NCBI RefSeq assembly: GCF_027563465.1
Contig: NZ_JAPFQA010000003.1
Coordinates: forward strand, 62,001 to 126,000
DNA length: 64,000 nt
Direction: 5' to 3'
DNA from: Mesorhizobium qingshengii
GTDB taxonomy: Bacteria; Pseudomonadota; Alphaproteobacteria; Rhizobiales; Rhizobiaceae
Of the stretch, positions 46,264 to 53,978 are shown piece by piece. Every line of letters starts with the position of its first letter. Position 1 is the stretch's first letter. The notes beneath the pieces were generated by a model, which was not told the DNA's origin, did no database searches, and saw only the letters and a list, made by a program, of their open reading frames with translations. The translations under genes were made by a program, and so were the position numbers.

Positions 46264-46928
46264 CCTTCTGGCTGACAGGTCAGTTCGAGCTTGGTGGCGA
46301 AGATCTTGCTCATGTCGGTGCCTGTCGGGTCGTTAAAGAAGGCATCCGTCAGGGTCTTCTGGTTTTCCTTGATGGCTTCATCCGGGTCCGGCCGAACGAC
46401 CTTGCTGGTGCAATTCGACGGCAGGCCTTCAACCGTTATGTGGGAATCCTCGGTGAAGTCGATCGCGGTATAGAATGTCGGATCGTAGACGCCGATGTCG
46501 ATCTTGCCGGCCAGCTTGATCGGCACCTTCGGTTCGGACTCGAACAGGATGATCAACTGGTCGTTGTCGAAATTGGCCATCAAATGCGGCGGCGGTGTCA
46601 TCGCCACGTCCTTGCCGTCGACGGTGACGAGCTGGAAATAGTTGAACTCGGCCAGCGAGGCGTGGACGGTGTCGGCAACCTCCTTCAGCTCGTTGTCGTC
46701 GAGCTTCAGGTCGGAGTTCTTGTCGAACTCCATCATCACCGTGCTGGAGAACAGATCGTCGAAGCGCCAGAGATGACGCAGCGCCTTCACACTTTGGTGA
46801 TCCGGGGAAAGGATCACGTCGAGGCGGGCCTCGGCGAAGACGTGCGGATGCACCTCAGCCGGTCCGACGGCGGCAAAGGTCGCCGCCAAGGCCGAAGCCA
46901 GCATGATTGCGTGCCGTTTAAGATGCAT
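46260..46928 (-). CDS. DUF1007 family periplasmic protein
   Basis: 222 residues. A signal peptide (about 1-26, HAIMLASALAATFAAVGPAEV) precedes HPHVFAEARLDVIL, which is the conserved His pair of DUF1007. The mature domain holds EFDKNSDLKLDDNELKEV and a C-terminal LTC, and it looks like a metal-binding periplasmic chaperone. The family is commonly found next to nickel/cobalt or zinc transporters and under zinc control in some rhizobia, but no Zur box was recognised here. The start at 46928 is chosen for the signal peptide; the ATG at 46946 is possible. Confidence 0.85.
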   Translation of the reverse strand: MHLKRHAIMLASALAATFAAVGPAEVHPHVFAEARLDVILSPDHQSVKALRHLWRFDDLFSSTVMMEFDKNSDLKLDDNELKEVADTVHASLAEFNYFQLVTVDGKDVAMTPPPHLMANFDNDQLIILFESEPKVPIKLAGKIDIGVYDPTFYTAIDFTEDSHITVEGLPSNCTSKVVRPDPDEAIKENQKTLTDAFFNDPTGTDMSKIFATKLELTCQPEG

Positions 46929-47094
46929 TCTCGGTCGCGATTCCATCGGCCTCGGAGAGATATCGAGAGTTACCAGAAAGGGGGCGAAATTGGGACCGCT
47001 GGGGTGTGTCGCCCGGATGTGCGTAGCGGCTTTGGGACATCGGCAAAGGCTTAAAGCGCGTCGCGGCGCAATGCGCCTTGGCGGCTGAGACTGG

Positions 47095-47994
47095 TCAGGC
47101 AACCTCGCGCGTCCTGAACCACTGCACCAGGAAATCGACGAAGACGCGGACCTTCGCCGGTAGATAGCGGCGATGCGGGTAGACGGCAAAAATGCCGCCG
47201 CCGGACAGGATGCGGTCATCCAGCACAGTCACCAGCCGGCCGCTCTCGATGTCGGGCGCGGCGATGAAGTCCGGCAGGACGGAAAATCCCAGCCCCGCCA
47301 CCGCCGCGGCGCGCGCCGTCATCGGGCTGTTGACTTCGATCGGGCCCGACACCGAAACGCTTACCGGATCGCCATTGTCACCCTTGAACGGCCAGTTGTT
47401 CAGGCCTCGGCCATTGGTGTCGATGATGCACGGCATGCGGCTAAGGTCCTGCGGCCGTGTCGGCGTGCCATGCTTGGCGATCAGCTCGGGGGAGGCGCAG
47501 AGCTTTATCGAAAACGGCGCCAGGCGCCTGGCGATCAGCGACGAGTTCTCCAGCCGCGAGATGCGCACCGCAAGGTCGAAGCCCTCCTCGACGAGATCGA
47601 CGAAACGGTCGTCGAGCTGGATGTCGAGCACTATGTCGGGGTGCTGCTTGGCGAAGTCGATCAGCGACTGGCCGATCGGCGCGTCGGCGAAGGTGCGCGG
47701 CGCTGACAGCTTGATCCGGCCGCGCACGTCGCCGGAGGATTCGCGCACGGCGTCGGCCAGGCTGTCGACCTCGCGCACGATCTCCGAGGCGCGCCGGTAG
47801 TAGGTGTGGCCGGCCTCGGTCATCGAGAACTGGCGGGTGGTGCGGTTGAGCAGCAGCGCGCCGAGCTCGTCCTCCAGCTCGCGCACATATTTCGACAGCA
47901 GCGCCTTGGAGCGGCCGATCTTGCGCGCCGCCGCCGAAAAGCCCTCGGCTTCGACCACATCGATGAAGGCACGCATGCGGGTCAGTGTGTCCAT
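47095..47994 (-). CDS. LysR-family transcriptional regulator
   Basis: A 299-residue LTTR. The winged HTH is at 1-60 (MDTLTRMRAFIDVVEAEGFSAAARKIGRSKALLSKYVRELE) and the effector domain at 88-295 (GRIKLSAPRTFADAPIGQ, VRISRLENSSLIARRLAP, AAVAGLGFSVLPDFIA). It belongs to the AaeR/CrgA-like subgroup. Its target is unknown; it lies directly downstream of the amidase gene with a gap of 2 bases, so co-transcription and control of the amidase or its own operon is plausible. The AAAGG ribosome site lies in the end of the amidase gene. Confidence 0.94.
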   Translation of the reverse strand: MDTLTRMRAFIDVVEAEGFSAAARKIGRSKALLSKYVRELEDELGALLLNRTTRQFSMTEAGHTYYRRASEIVREVDSLADAVRESSGDVRGRIKLSAPRTFADAPIGQSLIDFAKQHPDIVLDIQLDDRFVDLVEEGFDLAVRISRLENSSLIARRLAPFSIKLCASPELIAKHGTPTRPQDLSRMPCIIDTNGRGLNNWPFKGDNGDPVSVSVSGPIEVNSPMTARAAAVAGLGFSVLPDFIAAPDIESGRLVTVLDDRILSGGGIFAVYPHRRYLPAKVRVFVDFLVQWFRTREVA

Positions 47995-47996
47995 GG

Positions 47997-49193
47997 TCAG
48001 GCCTTTCGTGCCGCGTCGAGAAGTTTCCGGCCGAGCCGTATCAGGGCAATGTCGCTGCCGGAAGGGCCAAGCAGCGACAGGCCGAACGGCGCGCCGGCGA
48101 CCGAGCCGACGGGCAAGGTGATTTGCGGAAAGCCGGACAGTCCGGCTAGGCACAGAAGCCGCAGCGCCCGCTCGCGATAGGCCTGGAATTGCTCCGGTGT
48201 CGAGTCCACATACGGCGCCGGACCCGGAACCGTCGGCAGGACAAGGAAGCCATCCTTGCCGAGCAGGGCGGCCAGTTCGCCACGAAAGGTCAGCCGGCGC
48301 ACCGTCTCGGCCTGCGCTGTCTTGTCGTCGACGGCACGGCCAAAGCCGAAACGTTCCTCGACGCCGGGGCCGAGGTCGCGCTCGCCGCTGGTGATCCATT
48401 CGCCGTGCACCGCCCAGGCTTCCTTGGCCTGCAGCCGGCGAAAGCACCAGTAGAGTTCATCCGCAGACGAGGTGAAGGGCGTTGCCGGCGACGCCGGCGC
48501 GCCGAAAACCGCGCTCGCCAGCGCCCTCATCCCCGCATATTCGGCAATCGCCGGGCGGGCGACAAGATCATCCAGCCAGTCCAGCGACAGCGGGCGGTCC
48601 AACGGGTGGTGGTGCGGGTCGCGGCCAAGCAGCAGCTTGCCGACCGTCTCGTAGGTCTCGATGTCGTCGGCGAACCAGCCGAACGTGTCGAAGCTCGGCG
48701 CCAGTTGCATGGCGCCGCCGAGCGAGATGCGTCCATGCGTGGTGCGCAGGCCAATCAGTCCGCAAAAGCTCGCCGGCGCGCGGATCGAGCCGCCGGTGTC
48801 GGAGCCTGTCGCGATGTCGGCCAGCTTGCCCGCCACCGCCGCCGCCGACCCCGACGATGAGCCGCCGGTGACGCGGTCGGGCGCTGCCGGGTTCACCGGA
48901 AACGAAAAGTGCGCATTCTGGCCAAACAACGCGAAGGCGAGCTCGTCGGTCTGGGTCTTGCCGACGAAGCGGGCGCCGGCATCGAGAATCATCTGCACGG
49001 CGGGTGCGGTGCGCGAGGCGGCATCGCTTTCGGCGAATTTCCGTAAATTGCCACAGCCAGTGCGGTAGCCGGCAACGTCGTAGATGTCCTTGACGGCCAG
49101 CCGCAGGCCGGCAAGCGGTCCGAGCTCGGCATGTGCCACCGGCATCTGGCGAAGATCGAGAAAGGCGTTGAGAGGGCCGAGCGTGCCTGTCAT
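47997..49193 (-). CDS. Amidase (amidase signature family)
   Basis: 398 residues. The Ser-cisSer-Lys triad of the family is visible: Lys35 (LAVKDIYD), the cis-Ser in GGSSSGS (residues 110-116) and the nucleophile Ser136 (SDTGGSIR). Other marks are AGARFVGKTQTDELAF and NPAAPDRVTGG. It hydrolyses an amide of unknown nature in the cytoplasm; a GatA role is unlikely because the protein is about 80 residues shorter and stands next to a LysR gene. The start is at the edge of the 540-base leader region of the ornithine decarboxylase gene. Confidence 0.92.
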   Translation of the reverse strand: MTGTLGPLNAFLDLRQMPVAHAELGPLAGLRLAVKDIYDVAGYRTGCGNLRKFAESDAASRTAPAVQMILDAGARFVGKTQTDELAFALFGQNAHFSFPVNPAAPDRVTGGSSSGSAAAVAGKLADIATGSDTGGSIRAPASFCGLIGLRTTHGRISLGGAMQLAPSFDTFGWFADDIETYETVGKLLLGRDPHHHPLDRPLSLDWLDDLVARPAIAEYAGMRALASAVFGAPASPATPFTSSADELYWCFRRLQAKEAWAVHGEWITSGERDLGPGVEERFGFGRAVDDKTAQAETVRRLTFRGELAALLGKDGFLVLPTVPGPAPYVDSTPEQFQAYRERALRLLCLAGLSGFPQITLPVGSVAGAPFGLSLLGPSGSDIALIRLGRKLLDAARKA

Positions 49194-49267
49194 CGTTCGA
49201 TATCCGGATACGGTTGTCGCAACATTGTTCGATGCCGGGAATTTTACAACCTTGGATGCGATTTTTA

Positions 49268-49296
49268 TTGATTGTGAAACGCTTCGCTCTTATATC
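49268..49296 (+). promoter_or_regulatory. Housekeeping-type promoter of the ornithine decarboxylase leader
   Basis: TTGATT (49268-49273), a 17-base spacer, TATATC (49291-49296). It gives a start near 49303 and a leader of about 430 bases. It is in an AT-rich island between the divergent amidase and decarboxylase genes. Hexamer match only. Confidence 0.65.
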
Positions 49297-49302
49297 GCGC
49301 TT

Positions 49303-49735
49303 GCCCAAAGTCGCACGTGCCTGTGGGTGTCCGCCGATCCTCGAATGGTGAGGGAAATCGGTAAGGTAACTGGAGCCAACCCCTCCAGTCGGTTTAGCGG
49401 CCAACCGCCAGACCGAGGACACCTTGAAGCAACGACGGTGCGGGCCTTTCTGGTGTTCTGCCGGTCGTCCAAAGACCGGGGTTACTGAAGAGGCACACCT
49501 TCATTGCCGGCAGTGCGGAACGGGGTCTCCCAATCCAAGCCAAGGCAGACAAAGCGAACCGAGGCCGGGCAAGGCCAAGGTTCACCGCCGCGAGACGGCG
49601 TTTCATGGTTCCGGGGTCTCCACCGGCTGGTTCCATGGATTTCCGTCCCGCCTTTGTCCACCGCGTGTTCGCGAGGCCGAGGGCCCGCGTCCCGCAGCCT
49701 TTGTGCGCGCCGAAAGGCGCTGATGGAGAGACCCG
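49303..49735 (+). promoter_or_regulatory. speF-type structured leader of the ornithine decarboxylase gene
   Basis: About 430 bases of leader with several perfect hairpins: ACTGGAG/CTCCAGT (49369-49375, 49383-49389), CCGGTC/GACCGG (49461-49466, 49474-49479) and, just before the ribosome site, GCGCC-GAAA-GGCGC (49707-49720). The GGAGAG ribosome site is at 49725-49730. Alphaproteobacterial ornithine decarboxylase genes are preceded by the conserved speF motif, a candidate regulatory RNA. Position, length and the 3' hairpin fit; a covariance match was not run. It also holds a 99-codon frame listed separately. Confidence 0.65.
49424..49723 (+). CDS. Possible leader peptide (99 residues) upstream of ornithine decarboxylase
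   Basis: A TTG-initiated frame with GAGGA four bases before it, running through the whole structured leader and stopping with TGA at 49721-49723, directly before the ribosome site of the decarboxylase gene. The peptide is unusual: Cys-, Gly-, Arg- and Pro-rich (RRCGPFWCSAGRPKTG, HCRQCGTGSPNPSQ), no membrane segment, no family match. If translated it could act as a ribosome-stalling or attenuation peptide like SpeFL of enterobacteria, which is however much shorter and unrelated in sequence. Alternatively the frame is open only because the RNA structure lacks stops. Confidence 0.4.
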   Translation: MKQRRCGPFWCSAGRPKTGVTEEAHLHCRQCGTGSPNPSQGRQSEPRPGKAKVHRRETAFHGSGVSTGWFHGFPSRLCPPRVREAEGPRPAAFVRAERR

Positions 49736-50869
49736 ATGGCTACCCAGCGCATCCTTGACTTCCTCGCCACCCGACGTCCGACCGGCCCCTGCCTCGTGGT
49801 CGACCTCGATGTCGTGCGCGACAATTTCCGCGCCTTCGAGAAGGCGCTCCCCGATTCGAAGATCTACTATGCGGTGAAAGCAAACCCGGCGCCGGAAATC
49901 CTGCGCCTGCTTGCTGCGATGGGCTCGTCCTTCGACACCGCTTCCGTTGCCGAAGTCGAGATGGCCATGGACGCCGGTGCGCTGGCGGACCGCATTTCCT
50001 TCGGCAACACCATCAAGAAGGAGCGTGATATCGCGCGCGCCTACCAGCTCGGCATTCGCCTGTTCGCGGTCGATTGCGTCGAAGAGGTCGAGAAGATCGC
50101 CCGTGTCGCTCCAGGCTCCCGCGTGTTCTGCCGCGTGCTGACCGATGGCGAAGGCGCCGAGTGGCCGCTGTCGCGCAAGTTCGGCTGCGTGCCGGCGATG
50201 GCCGTCGACGTGCTGCGCCATGCGAAGGGGCTCGGCCTCGACGCCTATGGCGTGTCGTTCCATGTCGGCTCGCAGCAGACCGACCTGACCGCCTGGGACC
50301 GTGCGCTCGCCGACGCCAAGGCGGTGTTCGCGACGCTCGCCGAGGAAGGCATCGTGCTCAAGATGGTCAACATGGGTGGCGGTTTCCCGACGCGCTACCT
50401 GCGTGACGTGCCGGCCGCCCAGGCCTATGGCCAGGCGATCTTTTCTGCGCTGCGCAAGCATTTCGGCAATGCCATTCCGGAAACCATCATCGAGCCGGGC
50501 CGTGGCATGGTGGGGAACGCCGGCGTCATCAAGTCGGAAGTCGTGCTGATCTCGAAGAAGGCCGACAACGACAATGTGCGCTGGGTGTTCCTCGACATCG
50601 GCAAGTTCGGCGGCCTGGCCGAGACGATGGACGAGGCGATCCGCTACCCGATCGTCACCGCGCATGACGGCACGGAGACAGCGCCTTGCGTGCTCGCCGG
50701 CCCGACCTGCGATTCGGCCGACGTGATGTACGAGAAGACGCCTTATCCGCTGCCCTTGTCGCTGACCATCGGCGACGAGGTGCTGATCGAAGGCACCGGC
50801 GCCTACACGACCACCTATTCGGCGGTCGCCTTCAATGGCTTCGAGCCTCTCCGATCCTACGTGATCTGA
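49736..50869 (+). CDS. odc: Ornithine decarboxylase, PLP fold-type III
   Basis: A 377-residue decarboxylase of the eukaryotic-like ODC/ArgDC type, which makes putrescine from ornithine (some members also take lysine). PLP Lys48 is in YYAVKANPAPE, the Gly-rich phosphate site in NMGGGFP, GPGRG-like EPGRGMVG, and the active-site Cys in the CDSAD motif near residue 323. The ATG has GGAGAG upstream. It follows a long structured leader that probably senses polyamines or ornithine. Homospermidine synthase, also in this window, uses its product. A GNAT gene follows about 100 bases on. Confidence 0.95.
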   Translation: MATQRILDFLATRRPTGPCLVVDLDVVRDNFRAFEKALPDSKIYYAVKANPAPEILRLLAAMGSSFDTASVAEVEMAMDAGALADRISFGNTIKKERDIARAYQLGIRLFAVDCVEEVEKIARVAPGSRVFCRVLTDGEGAEWPLSRKFGCVPAMAVDVLRHAKGLGLDAYGVSFHVGSQQTDLTAWDRALADAKAVFATLAEEGIVLKMVNMGGGFPTRYLRDVPAAQAYGQAIFSALRKHFGNAIPETIIEPGRGMVGNAGVIKSEVVLISKKADNDNVRWVFLDIGKFGGLAETMDEAIRYPIVTAHDGTETAPCVLAGPTCDSADVMYEKTPYPLPLSLTIGDEVLIEGTGAYTTTYSAVAFNGFEPLRSYVI

Positions 50870-50966
50870 CGGTTCGCGGGAGCCGATCAGATCATCCCAG
50901 GTGGGCGCCCGTCGCCCGCCCGGGCTCGCTTGTGGAACAGATCTCCGCTCGCCAGGGATTGCGGAA

Positions 50967-51575
50967 ATGGACATTGCAAATTTCACTGTTGAAGGCGCCG
51001 CGCATTGGCCGATCTCCTCCGTTGGGGGAGAGGTGGCCGGCGCTGTCGCCATCGTTGCCGAGACCGCGGCCGACGTCGCGGCGCGCGAAGCCTTGCTCGA
51101 CGAGGCCATGGGGCCGAAGCGCAAGGCAAAGTCGTCGGAGAAGCTGCGGCGTGGCCGTCGCCCTTCGGAAGGTCTTGCCTTCGTCGCGCGCGATGCATCG
51201 AGCGCCGTGGTCGGCACGGTGCGGCTGTGGGATGTCACGCTGGGCGAGGGCGGTCCGGCAGCGCTGCTGCTTGGCCCGCTCGCCGTCGCCCCATCGCTCA
51301 AGAGTGCCGGCATCGGCTCGGCGCTGATGCGCCATGCAATGGCCGAGGCGGCGCGCCTCGGCCACGCCGCGATCCTGCTGGTCGGCGACGCGCCCTACTA
51401 TGGACGATTCGGGTTCTCGGCTGCCAGGACCGGTTCGCTTGCCATGCCGGGACCCTATGAGCGGCACCGCCTGCTGGCGCTGGAGCTGGTGGACGGCGCG
51501 CTTGACGGTGTGCAAGGCACGCTGAGGGCGGCGGGACGCAAGCTGAAGGCGCAGGAGCTGACGTCGGCGGCCTGA
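50967..51575 (+). CDS. GNAT-family N-acetyltransferase
   Basis: 202 residues. The GNAT core is in the middle: SSAVVGTVRLWDV, then LLLGPLAVAPSLKSAGIGSALMRHAM with the Q/RxxGxG/A-type pyrophosphate loop (SAGIGSA), and YYGRFGFSAA. The predicted fold is the YhbS-like group, whose substrate may be a polyamine or another small amine. Placement 97 bases after ornithine decarboxylase is suggestive of a link to polyamine metabolism, but does not prove it. The ATG at 50967 is chosen by homology; the frame is open to 50901. It ends in a bidirectional terminator. Confidence 0.88.
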   Translation: MDIANFTVEGAAHWPISSVGGEVAGAVAIVAETAADVAAREALLDEAMGPKRKAKSSEKLRRGRRPSEGLAFVARDASSAVVGTVRLWDVTLGEGGPAALLLGPLAVAPSLKSAGIGSALMRHAMAEAARLGHAAILLVGDAPYYGRFGFSAARTGSLAMPGPYERHRLLALELVDGALDGVQGTLRAAGRKLKAQELTSAA

Positions 51576-51621
51576 GGCTTCAAGGGCAGCTTGAAGCGGG
51601 TACGCGGCCTATCGTCCAAAA

Positions 51622-51650
51622 CAAAACGCCGCCGGTCAGGCGGCGTTTTG
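51622..51650. terminator. Bidirectional terminator between GNAT and SCP2 genes
   Basis: AAAACGCCGCC (51623-51633), loop GGTCA, GGCGGCGTTTT (51639-51649). The 11-bp stem has A-runs on its left and T-runs on its right, so it can work for the converging genes on both strands. Confidence 0.93.
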
Positions 51651-51665
51651 TGTGTCTGAAATCGA

Positions 51666-51950
51666 TCAGCCCAGCAACTGGCTGAGCGCCATGGCGACGG
51701 TCATGTCGCCTTCGACCTTGATCTTGCCGGTCATGAACGCCATCGTCGGGTTCAGGTCGCCTGATATCAGCGAATCCAGATCGTCGAGCGAGAGCTTGAT
51801 GGTGCAGTCGGCGGGGGCGTCGGTGGTCGAAATGGTCGCCCCGTCGATGACGATGACGCCGTCGCCGCCGGTGTCGAACTTCACGGAACGATCGAACCCG
51901 CTGCTGGCCACGCGCGACTTGATCTTCTCGGCAATCTCCTGAACGCTCAC
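51666..51950 (-). CDS. SCP2 sterol-binding domain protein
   Basis: 94 residues, a single SCP2 domain. It begins VSVQEIAEKIKSRV and ends TVAMALSQLLG, with the family segment GDLNPTMAFMTGKIKVEGDM. Stand-alone SCP2 proteins bind fatty acids or other lipids in the cytoplasm; the precise ligand is unknown. The start is the GTG at 51950, as AAGGAG lies 6 bases upstream; longer forms begin at 51974 or 52013. Confidence 0.9.
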   Translation of the reverse strand: MSVQEIAEKIKSRVASSGFDRSVKFDTGGDGVIVIDGATISTTDAPADCTIKLSLDDLDSLISGDLNPTMAFMTGKIKVEGDMTVAMALSQLLG

Positions 51951-52097
51951 GCTGTTCTCCTTGTCTGGTTGCATCTGTCGCGCACCGGCGCTTCGATCCG
52001 GCCGAAGCCCCATGCCGTGTTTTCCGCGATCTCGGTCGCTGCCGCATATAGCTTTGGGTTGACGTTTACGTCAACGCGAATTCCGGCTTCGGGCGGT

Positions 52098-52613
52098 TCA
52101 ATGTTCCTTGAACGGCTTGGTCATTTCCGACGCCGTCTCGCTTTTCTTGCGGCGCAGCCAGTTGTCGCGGATCTCGTCCTTCGAGAGGAAGTTGACCTGA
52201 TCGATCAGGACCTCATGCACCAGGGTGGCGCCGACACGCTTGTTGACGGTGTCGCGGATCGCGGCACGGAAGGCATCGAGGTCGATCGTCTCCTTCTTGG
52301 TGAAGTCGACCTGCGGATTGGAATAGAGGTAGGAATAGACCTGATCCGTAATGAGCGCTTCGGCCGGGATGGACAGCTTCTTTATCTGCTCGGGTTCCAC
52401 GGTGTAGACAAGCTTGGTCAGGAAATAGCCGTCGATCCTGGAATCGCGGATCAGCGGCACTGAAATGATATCGGTCTTGACGTAGTCGAGCCCGCCCAGC
52501 ATCGGCTTCGGGGTTTCGCCGACGCCTTTTTCGCCCGCCGCCTGGAACGAATAGAACACGGCGCCGAGCGTGGCGGCGCAGATCCAGATGGCGATGGCGA
52601 TGACCTTGATCAT
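52098..52613 (-). CDS. FliL-like flagellar membrane protein (tentative)
   Basis: 171 residues. One N-terminal membrane segment (IAIAIWICAATLGAVFYSF), then a periplasmic part with YFLTKLVYTVEPEQIKKL, a helical AAIRDTVNKRVG segment and VLIDQVNFLSKDEIRDN. The order (anchor, extended strand, I-R-D helix, V-x-I-D-Q-V-N-F-like strand) is that of FliL, which supports stators, but length and sequence are divergent. It is the last gene of the flagellar block, 86 bases after the FlgN-like gene. If it is not FliL it is an uncharacterised flagellum-linked protein. Confidence 0.55.
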   Translation of the reverse strand: MIKVIAIAIWICAATLGAVFYSFQAAGEKGVGETPKPMLGGLDYVKTDIISVPLIRDSRIDGYFLTKLVYTVEPEQIKKLSIPAEALITDQVYSYLYSNPQVDFTKKETIDLDAFRAAIRDTVNKRVGATLVHEVLIDQVNFLSKDEIRDNWLRRKKSETASEMTKPFKEH

Positions 52614-52698
52614 CGGGCCTTGTCATTCCCTGGCGATGGAAACGCGGCGCTTCCCATTTGCACGGGCATGATTGCCGATGCGTTCCTTGGGCTCGGCA

Positions 52699-53124
52699 TC
52701 ATGCCTTCGCCCAGCCGAACTCGCCGGCCGAGTAGGTGCCGTCGGCTTCCGAGCGCTGGATGGCACTCCGCAACAGGCTGGCGACTTCATTGACCGCGCT
52801 GAGGTGAGCCAGGATCGCAGCCTCGTTCTTCGCCAGCTTCTGGCGCAGCCGGGTCAGGCCTTCGCGGTGCTGTTCGAGGAACTCGGCTTCACCGCCGCCC
52901 TTCATGGCGCGGGTCAGTTCGTAGAGATAGCGGCTCTTGCGGGCGTTCGATGCCTTGAGGTCATAGCTGGTGTCGCTGCGGATGCCGGCGGTCTCTTCCT
53001 CGACCACTTCCTCGATGCGGCCGATGATGGCGGCGAGATTGCCAGGCCGCGCGAACGGGATCGGCGCTTCCGGCGCGCTCGTGCGCGCGGGCAGGTTGGC
53101 GGTGAATTCCGAAAAGTCGGCCAT
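52699..53124 (-). CDS. FlgN-like flagellar chaperone
   Basis: 141 residues, all-helical and charged, with a conserved NARKSRYLYELTRAM stretch and a heptad-like C-terminal helix (LTRLRQKLAKNEAAILAHLSAVNEVASLLRSAIQ). It resembles the FlgN/FlgN-like chaperones that hold hook-associated proteins FlgK and FlgL before export. Synteny with the rod-binding protein and FliJ-like gene supports this. Sequence alone would not prove it. A REP-like element separates it from the FlgJ-like gene. Confidence 0.65.
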   Translation of the reverse strand: MADFSEFTANLPARTSAPEAPIPFARPGNLAAIIGRIEEVVEEETAGIRSDTSYDLKASNARKSRYLYELTRAMKGGGEAEFLEQHREGLTRLRQKLAKNEAAILAHLSAVNEVASLLRSAIQRSEADGTYSAGEFGWAKA

Positions 53125-53176
53125 GAGAATCCTGGTCTAGTTAGATTGAACTCGGATACGCGCTATCTCAGTGTTT

Positions 53177-53225
53177 GGGCATGATCTTTCCGCAAAACCG
53201 GTTCCCCTTTTTGCGGATCGTGCCC
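53177..53225. repeat. REP-like palindromic element, abuts the FlgJ-like stop codon
   Basis: GGGCATGATC (53177-53186) with GATCGTGCCC (53216-53225) as outer arms, and CCGCAAAA with TTTTTGCGG inside. This is a typical Mesorhizobium/Brucella intergenic palindrome. The right end touches the stop codon of the FlgJ-like gene at 53225-53227. Confidence 0.8.
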
Positions 53226-53797
53226 TAGATCTTGATGTCGGTCTTGATCGTCGTCTCGTCACCGGTGATCGACCGCGCGGCCTTGCGCTGCAATTCGTGG
53301 ACCAACGAGGTTGACAGGCTGTTCTGTTGATCGATCTCGGTCTTTTCCGGCCCGCCCGAAACCGGGCCGACCGGCACAACGCGCTTGCCTTCGAGATAGT
53401 GGTCGGCAAGCATCGACTTGGCGATGCCGATGCCGCCGCGCTCGGCCATGACGTCGGCCACCCGCTCGGCAAGCTGCGATTTCCACATGTCGCCGGCCAG
53501 GCCCTTGCCGTAGACGCCTTCGGTGTCCTTGGGCAGCATGTTCTGGATGAAGGTCTGCAGCACCATCGCCTCGAACTTCTTGAACTTCTTGGCGGGGTCG
53601 GTTGACGCGGCCGCCTTGTCGGCGGTGGCGCGCGACAGGATCGAGCCGGCATCGACCGACGCCGCGGTGTCGACCGAAAACGTCCCGGCGGCGCCACCGG
53701 CCCGCTTTGTCAGCGCGGCGCGGGCAGCCTCGATATCCGTCGGGTCGACGGCTCGGGCAACATCCATAACGATGTCGCTGGGTGGAGAGATCGCCAA
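53225..53797 (-). CDS. Rod-binding protein, FlgJ-like (no muramidase domain)
   Basis: 190 residues. The Rod-binding domain (about 70-130) shows FEAMVLQTFIQNMLPKDTEGVYGKGLAGDMW and AERVADVMAERGGIGIAKSML. The N-terminal 65 residues and the tail are low in conservation. It acts as the rod cap or scaffold for assembly of the flagellar rod in the periplasm; the separate muramidase of enterobacterial FlgJ is absent, as in other rhizobia. The start is a TTG at 53797 with AGGCGG upstream; the ATG at 53767 is an alternative. Both ends are next to palindromic elements. Confidence 0.82.
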   Translation of the reverse strand: MAISPPSDIVMDVARAVDPTDIEAARAALTKRAGGAAGTFSVDTAASVDAGSILSRATADKAAASTDPAKKFKKFEAMVLQTFIQNMLPKDTEGVYGKGLAGDMWKSQLAERVADVMAERGGIGIAKSMLADHYLEGKRVVPVGPVSGGPEKTEIDQQNSLSTSLVHELQRKAARSITGDETTIKTDIKI

Positions 53798-53876
53798 GAA
53801 AGTCCGCCTTTTGTCGGTTTTCCGTGGTTAGGACAATGCCTCAACAAGCTTGTGGCAGGCTTGCGCGGTCGCGGGC

Positions 53877-53976
53877 TGAAGCGCGTCGCCTCGGAACCGA
53901 ATCCTGCGACGCGCTTCAAGTCCTTGTTTTCATGCATGTCGTTGTCTCAAGACCGGACCCACTTTCGGGCGACATG
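53877..53976. repeat. Double palindromic element between FliJ-like and FlgJ-like genes
   Basis: Unit A: TGAAGCGCGTCGC (53877-53889) and GCGACGCGCTTCA (53906-53918), a 13-bp perfect inverted repeat. Unit B: CATGTCG (53935-53941) and CGACATG (53970-53976), around GTTGTCTCAAGACCGG and CACTTTCGGG; it is the same family as the truncated copy at 38964-39004. The pair fills the gap before the FliJ-like stop codon at 53979. Confidence 0.85.
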
Positions 53977-53978
53977 TA

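Noticed and set aside
49394..51313. A 639-codon minus-strand frame opposite ornithine decarboxylase
   Set aside because: Overlaps the strong ODC gene and its structured leader; no motifs.
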